Below, in pieces: positions 1 through 6,578 of a stretch of DNA of 19,230 nucleotides. Origin of the DNA: CAZFCK01 sp964517355. Its GTDB lineage: Bacteria > Desulfobacterota > Desulfovibrionia > Desulfovibrionales > Desulfovibrionaceae. The position numbers and the translations under genes are program-made. The notes below the pieces were generated by a model that did not search any database, was not told where the DNA came from, and saw only the letters and a program-made list of their open reading frames with translations. Numbering within the stretch: the first letter of the stretch is position 1; every line of letters starts with the position of its first letter. The stretch spans positions 1 to 19,230 of the forward strand of contig CAZFCK010000076.1 of NCBI GenBank assembly GCA_964517355.1, read 5' to 3'.

Positions 1-13
1 AGGGAAATGCATA

Positions 14-48
14 AGAGCATCTAGCGCTTTTCAAGCGTGAGATGCTCT
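14..48 (-). repeat. Palindromic intergenic repeat, copy 1 (inverted orientation)
   Basis: A 35-base imperfect palindrome. The outer arms AGAGCATCT and AGATGCTCT pair over 9 bp; after a 3-base mismatched stretch the inner arms pair again (GCTT with AAGC) around a 3-base loop. It is the reverse complement of the copies at 13518 and 19178. The similarity continues into the next 13 bases, up to the window edge (TATGCATTTCCCT on the minus strand), so the full unit is longer than seen here. There is no T-run on either side, so it is not a simple terminator. Probably a REP- or MITE-like family. Confidence 0.8.
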
Positions 49-54
49 AAAAAG

Positions 55-199
55 GGTTCTCCCCCTCGCGCTCCCCCTTCCTAAATTTTGTCGCCAGACA
101 AGTATATTTATAAGACATTGAATTTATAGGCATTTCAGCCAAAAGTCTTTGGAAGGGGGGCCGGGGGGAGAACCTTTCTCCAGAAAGGTTTCCCCCCGG
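55..199. other. G-run/C-run structured intergenic segment with alternative hairpins
   Basis: A strong hairpin lies at 161-199: CCGGGGGGA pairs with TCCCCCCGG and AACCTTTC with GAAAGGTT, with a single bulged G, giving about 17 bp. The left arm of that hairpin plus the preceding bases (151-174) is also complementary to 55-81: GGTTCTCCCCC pairs with 164-174 and CCCCCTTCC with 151-159. The two foldings exclude each other. There is no T-run after the stem on either strand. G/C-rich hairpins of this look are common between genes in Desulfovibrio-type genomes; function unknown. Confidence 0.6.
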
Positions 200-602
200 A
201 AAAACCCAACAAGTCTTAATCAGTGCTTCCTTTTCAATTCCGGAGCAGTGTAACATACAAGGGGAATACCTCCGGCGGGTTAAGGGCATTCCAGCATGGA
301 AACAAGGCTTGCCCTTCGGTATTTTCGGAGCCCGCCCCATCCGCGCCATTGGGAAACGTCAACTTTGAACCCTTTTATACCCAATAAAATCAGAACATTG
401 TAATAACATAAACAGACTCTTTGCATCAGGGCGAGAAGAATGTATTTTTATAAATTCCAGCATGGGAGGAACGCAGTGGCGCCAATGCCTTCTTGTTAAG
501 GAGCGCGTTGCTTGCGGTGTTTGACCGGCGCCATGTTTACCCGTATGCGGCATAGTCGGGGAAGATAGCTTAGAACATTTTGATATCTCAGGGAACAATT
601 GC
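200..602. other. Non-coding region upstream of glnS
   Basis: No convincing gene is seen here; the short open frames have no ribosome-binding site and no recognisable protein. The segment is AT-richer than the genes. It contains a 12-bp direct repeat, ATTCCAGCATGG, at 288-299 and 454-465, and two GGCGCC palindromes at 478-483 and 527-532. No T-box or tRNA-like element was recognised. It presumably holds the glnS promoter. Confidence 0.5.
421..448 (+). promoter_or_regulatory. Weak candidate glnS promoter
   Basis: TTGCAT at 421-426 and TATTTT at 443-448 are separated by 16 bases, a loose sigma-70-like match in an AT-rich patch about 155 bases before glnS. It is proposed only from position and hexamer similarity. 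Confidence 0.22.
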
Positions 603-2327
603 ATGAATACCGATAGGAATTCTCAGGGCGTGCGCCCGGAAGGCGAAGGCAAGGCGAGTAATTTTATCCGGCAGATCGTGGAAGACGATGTGCGCGCGGG
701 TAAAAAAGACGGCAGGGTGGCCACGCGTTTTCCGCCAGAGCCGAACGGCTATCTGCATTTGGGGCATGCCAAATCCATTTGCCTGAATTTCGGCATTGCC
801 AGGGATTATAACGGGACCTGTAATCTGCGGTTCGACGACACCAATCCGACCAAGGAGGAGCAGGAATATGTGGACGCCATCATGGCCGACGTGCGTTGGC
901 TGGGCTTTGATTGGGAAGACAGGCTGTATTACGCGTCCAATTATTTTGAGCAGCTGTACGCCTTTGCCGAACGGTTGATCGAAAAGGGACTGGCCTATGT
1001 GGACAGTCTCAGCGCCGAGGAGATACGGCGGCACAGGGGCACCTTGACGGAACCCGGCGCCGACTCGCCGTACAGGAGCCGGGGCATCGAGGAAAATCTG
1101 GATCTTTTCCGCAGAATGCGGGCTGGGGAGTTCAAAGACGGAGAGCACGTGCTGCGAGCCAAAATCGACATGGCGCATCCGAATCTCGTGATGCGCGACC
1201 CGACGCTCTACCGCATTCGCCATGCCCGCCACCATCGCACCGGTGATACTTGGTGCATTTACCCCATGTACGATTTCACCCATTGTCTGTCGGATTCCCT
1301 GGAGCGCATCACCCATTCCATTTGTACGCTGGAGTTCGAAAACAACCGTGAACTCTATGACTGGGTCCTGGACGCGCTGGACGTGTATCATCCGCGACAA
1401 ATCGAATTCGCGCGCTTGAACTTGAGCTACACCCTGATGAGCAAACGCAAGCTGATACAGCTCGTTCAGGAAAAGCATGTCCGTGGCTGGGACGATCCAA
1501 GGATGCCGACCCTGAGCGGCGTGCGCCGCCGGGGCTACACGCCCGCCGCGATCCGCAATTTTTGCGAACGCATCGGCGTCGCCAAGGCGGATAACATGGT
1601 GGAATATTCGTTGCTGGAGTTTTGCGTACGCGAGGATCTCAACGACTGCGCCCCACGTGTGATGGCCGTGATGCATCCCCTCAAAGTAGTTATAGAGAAT
1701 TATCCTGAAGGCCAGGTGGAGGAGTTCACGTTTCCCAACCATCCGGAGCATGAGGAGATGGGAAGCCGCAAGGTGCCCTTCTCCAGGGAATTGTGGATAG
1801 AGCGCGACGATTTCCGCGAGGATCCGCCGAAGAAGTTTCATCGCCTGGCTCCGGGCAGTGAGGTGCGCTTGCGCTACGCCTACTACATCACCTGCACGGA
1901 CGTGATAAAGGACGCCGGCGGTGAGATCGTGGAACTGCGCTGCACTTACGACCCCGCTTCCCGCGGCGGGTGGAGCGAAGACGGGCGCAAGGTCAAGGGC
2001 ACGTTGCACTGGGTTTCCGCGCCCCATGCCGTGGACGCCGAGGTTCGTCTGTACGAGCATTTGTTCACTGTGGAAAATCCCGCGAATCTGCCCGAAGGCG
2101 CAAGTTTTCTCGATGTGCTCAACCCGGATTCGCTCACCGTGCTCGAGCATTGCAAGGTCGAGCCCGCCCTCAAGGGGGGGCCTGTGCGGCAGAACTATCA
2201 GTTCGAGCGGATGGGATATTTTTATTCGGATGACGACAGCACCGGGGAGCGCCCCGTCTTTAATCGCACGGCGACCTTGCGCGATACGTGGGCGCGCATC
2301 GAGCGTGCGCAGAACAAGGGGAAATAG
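603..2327 (+). CDS. glnS: Glutaminyl-tRNA synthetase
   Basis: Charges tRNA-Gln with glutamine in the cytoplasm (class I synthetase). The 574-residue product is close to the usual length (about 550). The N-terminal catalytic Rossmann domain carries the HIGH-type motif as HLGH at residues 52-55, after PPEPNGY, and the KMSKS-type loop as MSKRK near residues 279-283. From about residue 345 the sequence fits the two beta-barrel anticodon-binding domains of the GlnRS group. The motif context (RFPPEPNGYLHLGHAK, LRFDDTNP) separates it from GluRS. The ATG is preceded by AGGGAA at 590-595. It stands alone: no gene lies upstream in the window, and a hairpin follows the stop. A 607-codon open frame on the opposite strand is a shadow of this gene. 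Confidence 0.97.
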   Translation: MNTDRNSQGVRPEGEGKASNFIRQIVEDDVRAGKKDGRVATRFPPEPNGYLHLGHAKSICLNFGIARDYNGTCNLRFDDTNPTKEEQEYVDAIMADVRWLGFDWEDRLYYASNYFEQLYAFAERLIEKGLAYVDSLSAEEIRRHRGTLTEPGADSPYRSRGIEENLDLFRRMRAGEFKDGEHVLRAKIDMAHPNLVMRDPTLYRIRHARHHRTGDTWCIYPMYDFTHCLSDSLERITHSICTLEFENNRELYDWVLDALDVYHPRQIEFARLNLSYTLMSKRKLIQLVQEKHVRGWDDPRMPTLSGVRRRGYTPAAIRNFCERIGVAKADNMVEYSLLEFCVREDLNDCAPRVMAVMHPLKVVIENYPEGQVEEFTFPNHPEHEEMGSRKVPFSRELWIERDDFREDPPKKFHRLAPGSEVRLRYAYYITCTDVIKDAGGEIVELRCTYDPASRGGWSEDGRKVKGTLHWVSAPHAVDAEVRLYEHLFTVENPANLPEGASFLDVLNPDSLTVLEHCKVEPALKGGPVRQNYQFERMGYFYSDDDSTGERPVFNRTATLRDTWARIERAQNKGK

Positions 2328-2337
2328 CTCGTTGTTT

Positions 2338-2383
2338 CGAGGGGAAAATCGTATCGGGGTTTTCCCCTCGGGGTAGGGTTTTT
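2338..2383 (+). terminator. Probable glnS terminator
   Basis: A perfect 11-bp stem (CGAGGGGAAAA at 2338-2348 with TTTTCCCCTCG at 2360-2370) with an 11-base loop starts 11 bases after the glnS stop. A TTTTT run follows at 2379-2383, but 8 bases after the stem rather than directly, so termination may be weak or assisted. Confidence 0.5.
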
Positions 2384-2895
2384 GTTGAAGGTTCTCAAGC
2401 GGCTTCGGCACATTGTAACGGGTATGGCTTGCGAGTGGTTGTTAACACGGTCTGCGCGGGTCAAGGGTGATCAGGGGGTGCGTGCGACCGCCCCTCGTTG
2501 GGGAGTGTGCGCCAATGGAGTGTGTATGGGGCGGCTGGCGCGATTTTTGCGGGTGGCCGCCTGATGTGTGTGTGGCGCGTGGGATGCGGAAAATCGTGCC
2601 AGCCGCGGAGAGTGGCGGAGGTGCGCGCAACGGCCTGGGAGCGCAGCCGCACCGTGCGGTCATGTCGAAGAGGGGGCGTGGCCTTTGATGTTTCGAGAGC
2701 GCTGAGGGATCTTGCATTGTTCCACAACTCGATGTGTTGTGCGCAGGTCGATTGACAGTCGTCGCCCCCTTTGTCTTCTCCCTCCCAGCCTTGCGCTTCA
2801 GTGCGCCGCCGCGTAGGGATGCTGCCACGCGGCGCCGCGCCGTCAGCGCGGCCTCTCGATTGCGGACTTCACCTTATAGCAAGGAACATTGCGAT
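2384..2895. other. Non-coding gap between glnS and the exporter operon
   Basis: Short open frames on both strands here lack ribosome-binding sites and have low-complexity, arginine- and proline-rich translations typical of non-coding GC-rich DNA, so no gene is called. The right part is the leader of the exporter gene, with two adjacent hairpins (2808-2852). A TTGACA hexamer at 2753-2758 has no matching -10 box at the right distance. The exporter frame stays open back to 2734, but the part before 2896 does not look like protein. Confidence 0.5.
2808..2852 (+). promoter_or_regulatory. Tandem leader hairpins before the MFS exporter gene
   Basis: Two perfect 7-bp stems lie back to back. GCCGCGT (2808-2814) pairs with ACGCGGC (2827-2833), and GCCGCGC (2834-2840) pairs with GCGCGGC (2846-2852). 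The junction 2828-2839 (CGCGGCGCCGCG) is itself a perfect palindrome, so it could form a third structure that breaks both hairpins. They end 28 bases before the ribosome-binding site. Attenuation is possible but is inference only. Confidence 0.4.
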
Positions 2896-4347
2896 ATGTC
2901 GCCCAAAAAGAAGACGACGCCGGGAATCAAACTGGCGTTGCTCGGGGTCTATCTGACGATCCTCATGAGCACGCTGGACGTGAGCGTGGTCAATGTGGCG
3001 CTGCCGACACTGGTCAATGCGCTGCAAACCAATTTCGCCACCATCCAGTGGGTTGTCGTCAGCTACCTCCTTGTCATCACTAGCTTTATGCTCATGGTTT
3101 CCAGGCTTGGGGACATGCTGGGGAAAAAGCGCCTTTTCACGTTCGGGCTGGTGCTTTTCACGCTTTCCTCCCTGTTGTGCGGCCTGGCCACCGATGTCTG
3201 GTACCTCATAGGGTGCAGGGCCTTGCAGGGGTTGGGGGCGGTCATGACCCAGGCCCTGGGAGCGGCGATCATCGCGGAAGTGGTGCCGCCGAACCAGCTC
3301 GGCAGGGCCATGGGCTATGTCGGGGGGACGGTATCCCTCGGACTTACGGCCGGCCCCTCCCTGGGAGGGGTGCTCATCGGATTCGTAAGCTGGCAATCCA
3401 TTTTTCTGATAAATGTGCCCATAGGCGTCTTTGCGTTCTGGGTGGTTCATAATTACCTTCCGGTGTTGGAAAAACCTGTCGAGCGCGAGAGTTTCGACAT
3501 GCCGGGCGCCATCATGTCTCTCCTCGCTCTGGGCTGTTACGCCCTCGGTATGACTATGGGGCAGGATAAGGGGTTCGGCGATGCGCCGGTCATGGCGCTG
3601 TTGGGCGTTGCCTGTGTTGGAGGCATTGTCTTCTTGTGGAGGCAAACAAAAGCGCTGCACCCCATGCTGGACCTGGAATTGTTCAAGAATCCGCTGTTGA
3701 GCTTGAACCTTGCCATGAGTTTCATGGTCTTCATCGGTACGGGCAGTGTCTACATTCTTCCTTTCTTTTTTGAATTGGTACAAAATTATAACCCTGCCCA
3801 GATCGGGCTGTTACTGGTGGTTGTGCCCCTGCTTATGGGGTTGGTGGCCCCGCTCGCGGGCAAGCTTTCGGATACATATGGGTCTCGGGGGCTGGGTATA
3901 GTGGGGCTCACGCTGTATGTTATCGGCGCCGCTCTGGTCAGCACCATGCAGATCGATACCCCCTGGTGGGGGTACGTCTTGCGCGCCACCCCCATGGGCG
4001 TGGGGATGGGGCTTTTCCAGGCGCCCAACAATAGCGCAATCATGGCCCAGGCCCCGCGGCATCGTCTTGGCGTTGTCTCGGGTTTGCTGAACTATTCGCG
4101 CACCGTGGGGCAGACCACAGGCATCCCCTTGCAAGGTTCGATCTTCACCGCCGTGGTGCTCGCCCATGCGCATCTTGCCCAGCGCACGGATTTTTCTCTG
4201 GCGCCGAAACAGGCTCTTGTGGATGCCTTTTCCTTTGTGCACTATGTAATAGTCTGTTGCGCCGGCTCGGCATTGTGCTTGGGGGTCATCGCCTATAGAA
4301 TTGATAAAAGAAAAAGCAATTATCAGCTTCGCGAAGAAATGAGCTGA
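2896..4347 (+). CDS. MFS multidrug exporter, DHA2 (EmrB/QacA) family
   Basis: Inner-membrane proton-driven exporter of the 14-helix drug:H+ antiporter group, 483 residues. The TM1 motif LDVSVVNVALP, the motif A loop SRLGDMLGKKRLF between TM2 and TM3, and the motif C-like GPSLGGVLIG in TM5 are visible. Hydrophobic segments run along the whole length. The start at 2896 is chosen because AAGGAA lies at 2881-2886 at good spacing and the protein then begins with a short basic tail before TM1. The same frame is open from 2734, but that 54-residue extension is Arg/Ala-rich and lacks a membrane-protein character. The stop TGA at 4345-4347 overlaps the AGGAGG site of the next gene, indicating an operon. 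Substrate cannot be told; no EmrA-type adaptor or regulator is adjacent. Confidence 0.9.
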   Translation: MSPKKKTTPGIKLALLGVYLTILMSTLDVSVVNVALPTLVNALQTNFATIQWVVVSYLLVITSFMLMVSRLGDMLGKKRLFTFGLVLFTLSSLLCGLATDVWYLIGCRALQGLGAVMTQALGAAIIAEVVPPNQLGRAMGYVGGTVSLGLTAGPSLGGVLIGFVSWQSIFLINVPIGVFAFWVVHNYLPVLEKPVERESFDMPGAIMSLLALGCYALGMTMGQDKGFGDAPVMALLGVACVGGIVFLWRQTKALHPMLDLELFKNPLLSLNLAMSFMVFIGTGSVYILPFFFELVQNYNPAQIGLLLVVVPLLMGLVAPLAGKLSDTYGSRGLGIVGLTLYVIGAALVSTMQIDTPWWGYVLRATPMGVGMGLFQAPNNSAIMAQAPRHRLGVVSGLLNYSRTVGQTTGIPLQGSIFTAVVLAHAHLAQRTDFSLAPKQALVDAFSFVHYVIVCCAGSALCLGVIAYRIDKRKSNYQLREEMS

Positions 4348-4358
4348 GGAGGTGGCTG

Positions 4359-5555
4359 ATGAAACCTCTCCATGAAACCTTGCGCGGTCTGTGGCTGGTA
4401 CTGCCCGTGGCCTTGCTGACGTGCGCTTCGTGTGCTCCAAAACAACCAAAAGTCCCTGTACCGCAACAACCGGAGCAAATCGCGAGGCCGCTGCCCCAAG
4501 AGGTCAGACAATGGGCGCCTTTGATACTGCGCCTGGAGCAACGGGGCTTTGAGCGCTCCCTGCTGGTGGTCTGGTTTGCGGACCCGCAGCTGCAATTCGA
4601 CCCCTCGCCCATGCGCACAAAGCTGACCGAGCTGATGCGGCTGCATTACAATCGGGAGCGCACCAAAAAAATCCAACAGGCGCTGCTCACCATGGGTTTT
4701 GATCCCGGACCCGTGGACGGCCTTTCAGGACTGAACACGCGCCGCGCCATTCAGGCCTACCAACAGGCGCGCGGGGCGCTGGTGGACGGAGAGCCGGATG
4801 AGGAAGTCCTGCGCATGCTGGAGGCCGATCTCTCGCGCCCCAGATCGTCGTGGCCCACGCCTCCGGCCGATTTCATACCGCCTTCAGAGGCTCCGGCAAA
4901 GCCCGCGGTGTATGAAAAACTGCTCACCCCGGAGCAGTTGCGTAAAAGCGTTGCCTTTTATCGCGAACACCGGGCCTTGCTGGAAACAATGCGCCAGCGC
5001 TATGGTGTGCCGCCCGAATTGGCTGTCGGGATATTCACCGTGGAAACACGGCTGGGTGAATTTCTCGGGGGGCGCAAAGCCTTCAACACGCTCGCGAGTA
5101 TGGCCCTGGCTTCTGATTACGGCGTTATCCGCCCCTATCTTGAAACAATGCCTCAAAACGCGGACGAAGAGGCCTTTTTGCGTGAAAAAGCCGCTGAACG
5201 CGGCGCATGGGCCTTTGACGAGTTGGAAGCCCTGTTGCTTTACGCCAGGCGCGGCGGGCATGACCCCCTGACTATTCCCGGTTCTGTCTATGGCGCAATC
5301 GGGATGGGGCAGTTCATGCCCTCCAATGCGGTCAGCTACGGCGTTGACGGCGACGCGGATGGCAAAGTGGACCTTTTTGTTCTTGAAGATGCGGTCATGA
5401 GCTTCGGCAATTTCATGCGCGCCGCGGGGTGGCATGGGGACATGAACGATCCGGAACGTCGGCGCAAAGCCCTTATGCGCTATAACCGCAGCACCCGTTA
5501 CGTGAACACGGTCCTTGCCGTGGCGGATTATGTACGCAGCAACGGAGCGGAGTAG
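4359..5555 (+). CDS. mltB: MltB-like lytic murein transglycosylase with peptidoglycan-binding domain
   Basis: Cleaves the MurNAc-GlcNAc bond of peptidoglycan, forming 1,6-anhydro ends, in the periplasm or at the outer membrane. The 398-residue product starts with a signal sequence ending in two cysteines (C22, C25); C25 could be lipidated, though the box (TCASC) is not canonical. A PG_binding_1-like domain covers about residues 100-155 (the GFDPGPVDGLSG and TRRAIQAYQ pattern). The MltB catalytic domain follows, with the predicted acid Glu229 in FTVETRLGEFLGG and the family signature GAIGMGQFMPSN near 312-323. Enzymes of this kind more often carry the binding domain C-terminally, so its N-terminal position here is notable. 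AGGAGG lies 6 bases before the ATG, and only 11 bases separate it from the exporter gene, so the two are probably translated together. Confidence 0.92.
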   Translation: MKPLHETLRGLWLVLPVALLTCASCAPKQPKVPVPQQPEQIARPLPQEVRQWAPLILRLEQRGFERSLLVVWFADPQLQFDPSPMRTKLTELMRLHYNRERTKKIQQALLTMGFDPGPVDGLSGLNTRRAIQAYQQARGALVDGEPDEEVLRMLEADLSRPRSSWPTPPADFIPPSEAPAKPAVYEKLLTPEQLRKSVAFYREHRALLETMRQRYGVPPELAVGIFTVETRLGEFLGGRKAFNTLASMALASDYGVIRPYLETMPQNADEEAFLREKAAERGAWAFDELEALLLYARRGGHDPLTIPGSVYGAIGMGQFMPSNAVSYGVDGDADGKVDLFVLEDAVMSFGNFMRAAGWHGDMNDPERRRKALMRYNRSTRYVNTVLAVADYVRSNGAE

Positions 5556-5588
5556 GGGCGCGATCGCTCGCCGTGCGCCCATGGTTTT
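5556..5588 (+). terminator. Possible terminator after the transglycosylase gene
   Basis: GGGCGC (5556-5561) pairs with GCGCCC (5575-5580) immediately after the stop codon, with a 13-base loop, and TTTT follows a few bases later. The stem is only 6 bp and the T-run is offset, so this is a weak candidate. Confidence 0.3.
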
Positions 5589-5997
5589 CCCTGTGCGCTT
5601 CCGCGTCTGAAACGGACGTGTCCTTCTTCTGCTTGTGTCGCGTCACTGCATGTCTGTTCAGGCAGGCTTTCAATATGGATGGAAAGCTCTTCAGGTCCGG
5701 GCGGAAACCGTTGCAAGGACGGTCCTCTCATGAAAGCCTTTTTATCGGTACACGAAAAAGAAACGGAGCGTATACGGCGCATGCGGGCATATCTGGTCGG
5801 AGCCGTTCCGAACCCACGGCTGAATCGGAATCAACAATTCGCTTTTTTTGCGCTTTCCAGATTTTTCAAGCTGATTGTTTCGAGAGGTCCGACCAGGAAA
5901 GCAATTGTGGCTTTGTGTGTAATTTGTTTAAATAGATTGATATATTGTTGGGTGTGAGTCTCGTTGGCGGAGGGGGATGCTCTGGCGGAACATGTTT
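5589..5997. other. Gap with no confident gene
   Basis: An open frame ending at 5957 could encode 75 residues from an ATG at 5730 (MKAFLSVHEKETERIRR...), with an AAGGA upstream. Its codon use is unlike the neighbours (many A/T third positions and rare arginine codons) and no family is recognised, so it is not called as a gene. AT content rises towards the right end. A loose sigma-70-like pair, TTGTGG at 5905-5910 and TTAAAT at 5928-5933 with a 17-base spacer, is also present. Confidence 0.4.
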
Positions 5998-6013
5998 TGG
6001 CATGGCCTGTGCT
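5998..6013 (+). promoter_or_regulatory. Candidate sigma-54 (RpoN) promoter for the small exported protein
   Basis: The 16-mer TGGCATGGCCTGTGCT matches the -24/-12 consensus TGGCACG-N4-TTGCW at 10 of 12 defined positions, including the key GG (5999-6000) and GC (6011-6012) at exact spacing. Transcription would begin near 6024, about 85 bases before the start codon and just ahead of a leader hairpin. Sigma-54 promoters require an enhancer-binding activator; no such gene or clear activator site is seen here. Confidence 0.45.
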
Positions 6014-6046
6014 TTATGCGGGTGTCGGTGCCGAATGTTTCGGCTT

Positions 6047-6073
6047 ACACCCTCGGCGTAAGCGCCGGGGTGT
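6047..6073 (+). promoter_or_regulatory. Leader hairpin upstream of the small exported protein
   Basis: ACACCC (6047-6052) and CGGCG (6054-6058) pair with CGCCG (6063-6067) and GGGTGT (6068-6073). This gives an 11-bp stem with one bulged T and a TAAG loop. It ends 17 bases before the AATGTGGAGGAA region holding the ribosome-binding site. It may stabilise the 5' end of the mRNA or regulate it; no known riboswitch class was recognised. Confidence 0.5.
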
Positions 6074-6107
6074 CACGTACATATTCCTAATGTGGAGGAA
6101 GACTCAC

Positions 6108-6347
6108 ATGAAGCGTATCCTGTTTGTTGTCGCCTTGGTTTCCATGCTTGCCCTTGCCGCTACCTCTTTTGCCTTTGAAAAAGGCGAGGAAGTTGACCTT
6201 TGCGATGTCAATGGTGAATACACCTTGTTGGCTCCTGAAGCCGAGTGCGCTGGTGAAGTGGTGAAGGGGACCGTGTCCGATGTCCTCGAAACCGAGATCG
6301 TGGTTCAGGTTGGCGAAGGCCAGACCGTGACCTTCCCGATTCAGTAA
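6108..6347 (+). CDS. Small exported acidic protein of unknown function (79 aa)
   Basis: The start at 6108 is set by GGAGGAA (6093-6099) at proper spacing and by an immediate signal peptide: MKR, a hydrophobic core, and a likely cleavage after SFA at residue 22. The frame is open upstream to 5964, but that part is not protein-like. The mature form would be about 57 residues, strongly acidic, with two cysteines (C32 and C47) that could form a disulfide in the periplasm. The C-terminal half (KGTVSDVLETEIVVQVGEG, then QTVTFPIQ) looks like a short beta-strand repeat of OB- or SH3-like type. No family is recognised. It has its own promoter candidate, leader hairpin and strong terminator, so it is expressed alone, possibly at high level. 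Confidence 0.8.
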   Translation: MKRILFVVALVSMLALAATSFAFEKGEEVDLCDVNGEYTLLAPEAECAGEVVKGTVSDVLETEIVVQVGEGQTVTFPIQ

Positions 6348-6370
6348 CCAAGGTACGGCAGTGTGGCTAA

Positions 6371-6415
6371 CGCCGGGTCCGGCCTGCCCCAAATAGGGGA
6401 TTCGGTGTAACGGCG
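6371..6415 (+). other. Possible folded 3' untranslated segment
   Basis: CGCCG at 6371-6375 and CGGCG at 6411-6415 can close a structure that contains CCCC-AAATA-GGGG (6387-6399) and a small GCCG-GGTC-CGGC stem. It lies between the small gene and its terminator. The fold is suggested only by eye and may be chance in GC-rich DNA. Confidence 0.25.
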
Positions 6416-6437
6416 CTGCTGTAATGACGGTATTTTT

Positions 6438-6471
6438 CAGGGGCGGATGCTCAGGCATCCGCCCCTGTTTT
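6438..6471 (+). terminator. Rho-independent terminator of the small exported protein gene
   Basis: A perfect 13-bp stem (CAGGGGCGGATGC at 6438-6450 with GCATCCGCCCCTG at 6455-6467), a TCAG loop and a TTTT tail. It faces the convergent minus-strand operon. Confidence 0.85.
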
Positions 6472-6545
6472 GCGTTGCAAGGGAATGGAAAAAAAGGAAC
6501 TGGAGCGGCAAGCTTAAAATTTTGAAAAAGTTGAAAGGCATGCAA

Positions 6546-6563
6546 GGAGTCGCCTGCGGCTCC
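6546..6563 (-). terminator. Weak candidate terminator of the glycerate kinase operon
   Basis: GGAGTCG and CGGCTCC form a 7-bp stem including one G-T pair, 16 bases beyond the kinase stop on the minus strand. The downstream minus-strand sequence is T-rich (CTTTCAACTTTTTC) but begins several bases away. Confidence 0.25.
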
Positions 6564-6578
6564 CTGCCGCGAAATGCG

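Noticed and set aside
200..602. T-box or other aminoacyl-tRNA-synthetase leader upstream of glnS
   Set aside because: No T-box sequence, specifier loop or antiterminator fold was found, and this element is mainly a feature of Firmicutes.
588..2411. 607-codon open frame on the minus strand
   Set aside because: It lies fully antisense to glnS, has no recognisable domain, and arises from the GC-rich codon bias of the real gene.
2442..2828. 128-codon minus-strand open frame between glnS and the exporter
   Set aside because: Low-complexity Pro/Arg/Thr-rich translation, no ribosome-binding site, overlaps leader hairpins.
2734..2895. N-terminal extension of the MFS exporter
   Set aside because: 54 Arg/Ala-rich residues before the first TM segment, overlapping leader hairpins; the AAGGAA site fits the ATG at 2896.
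5730..5957. Possible 75-residue gene (MKAFLSVHEKETERIRR...)
   Set aside because: Codon use differs from all neighbours, no family is recognised, and the frame runs into the promoter region of the next gene.
5976..5983. GATGCTCT, similar to one arm of the palindromic repeat
   Set aside because: Only 8 bases match and there is no partner arm or shared flank, so it is probably chance.
5964..6107. Upstream extension of the small exported protein
   Set aside because: It would bury the signal peptide and cover the leader hairpin and ribosome-binding site.
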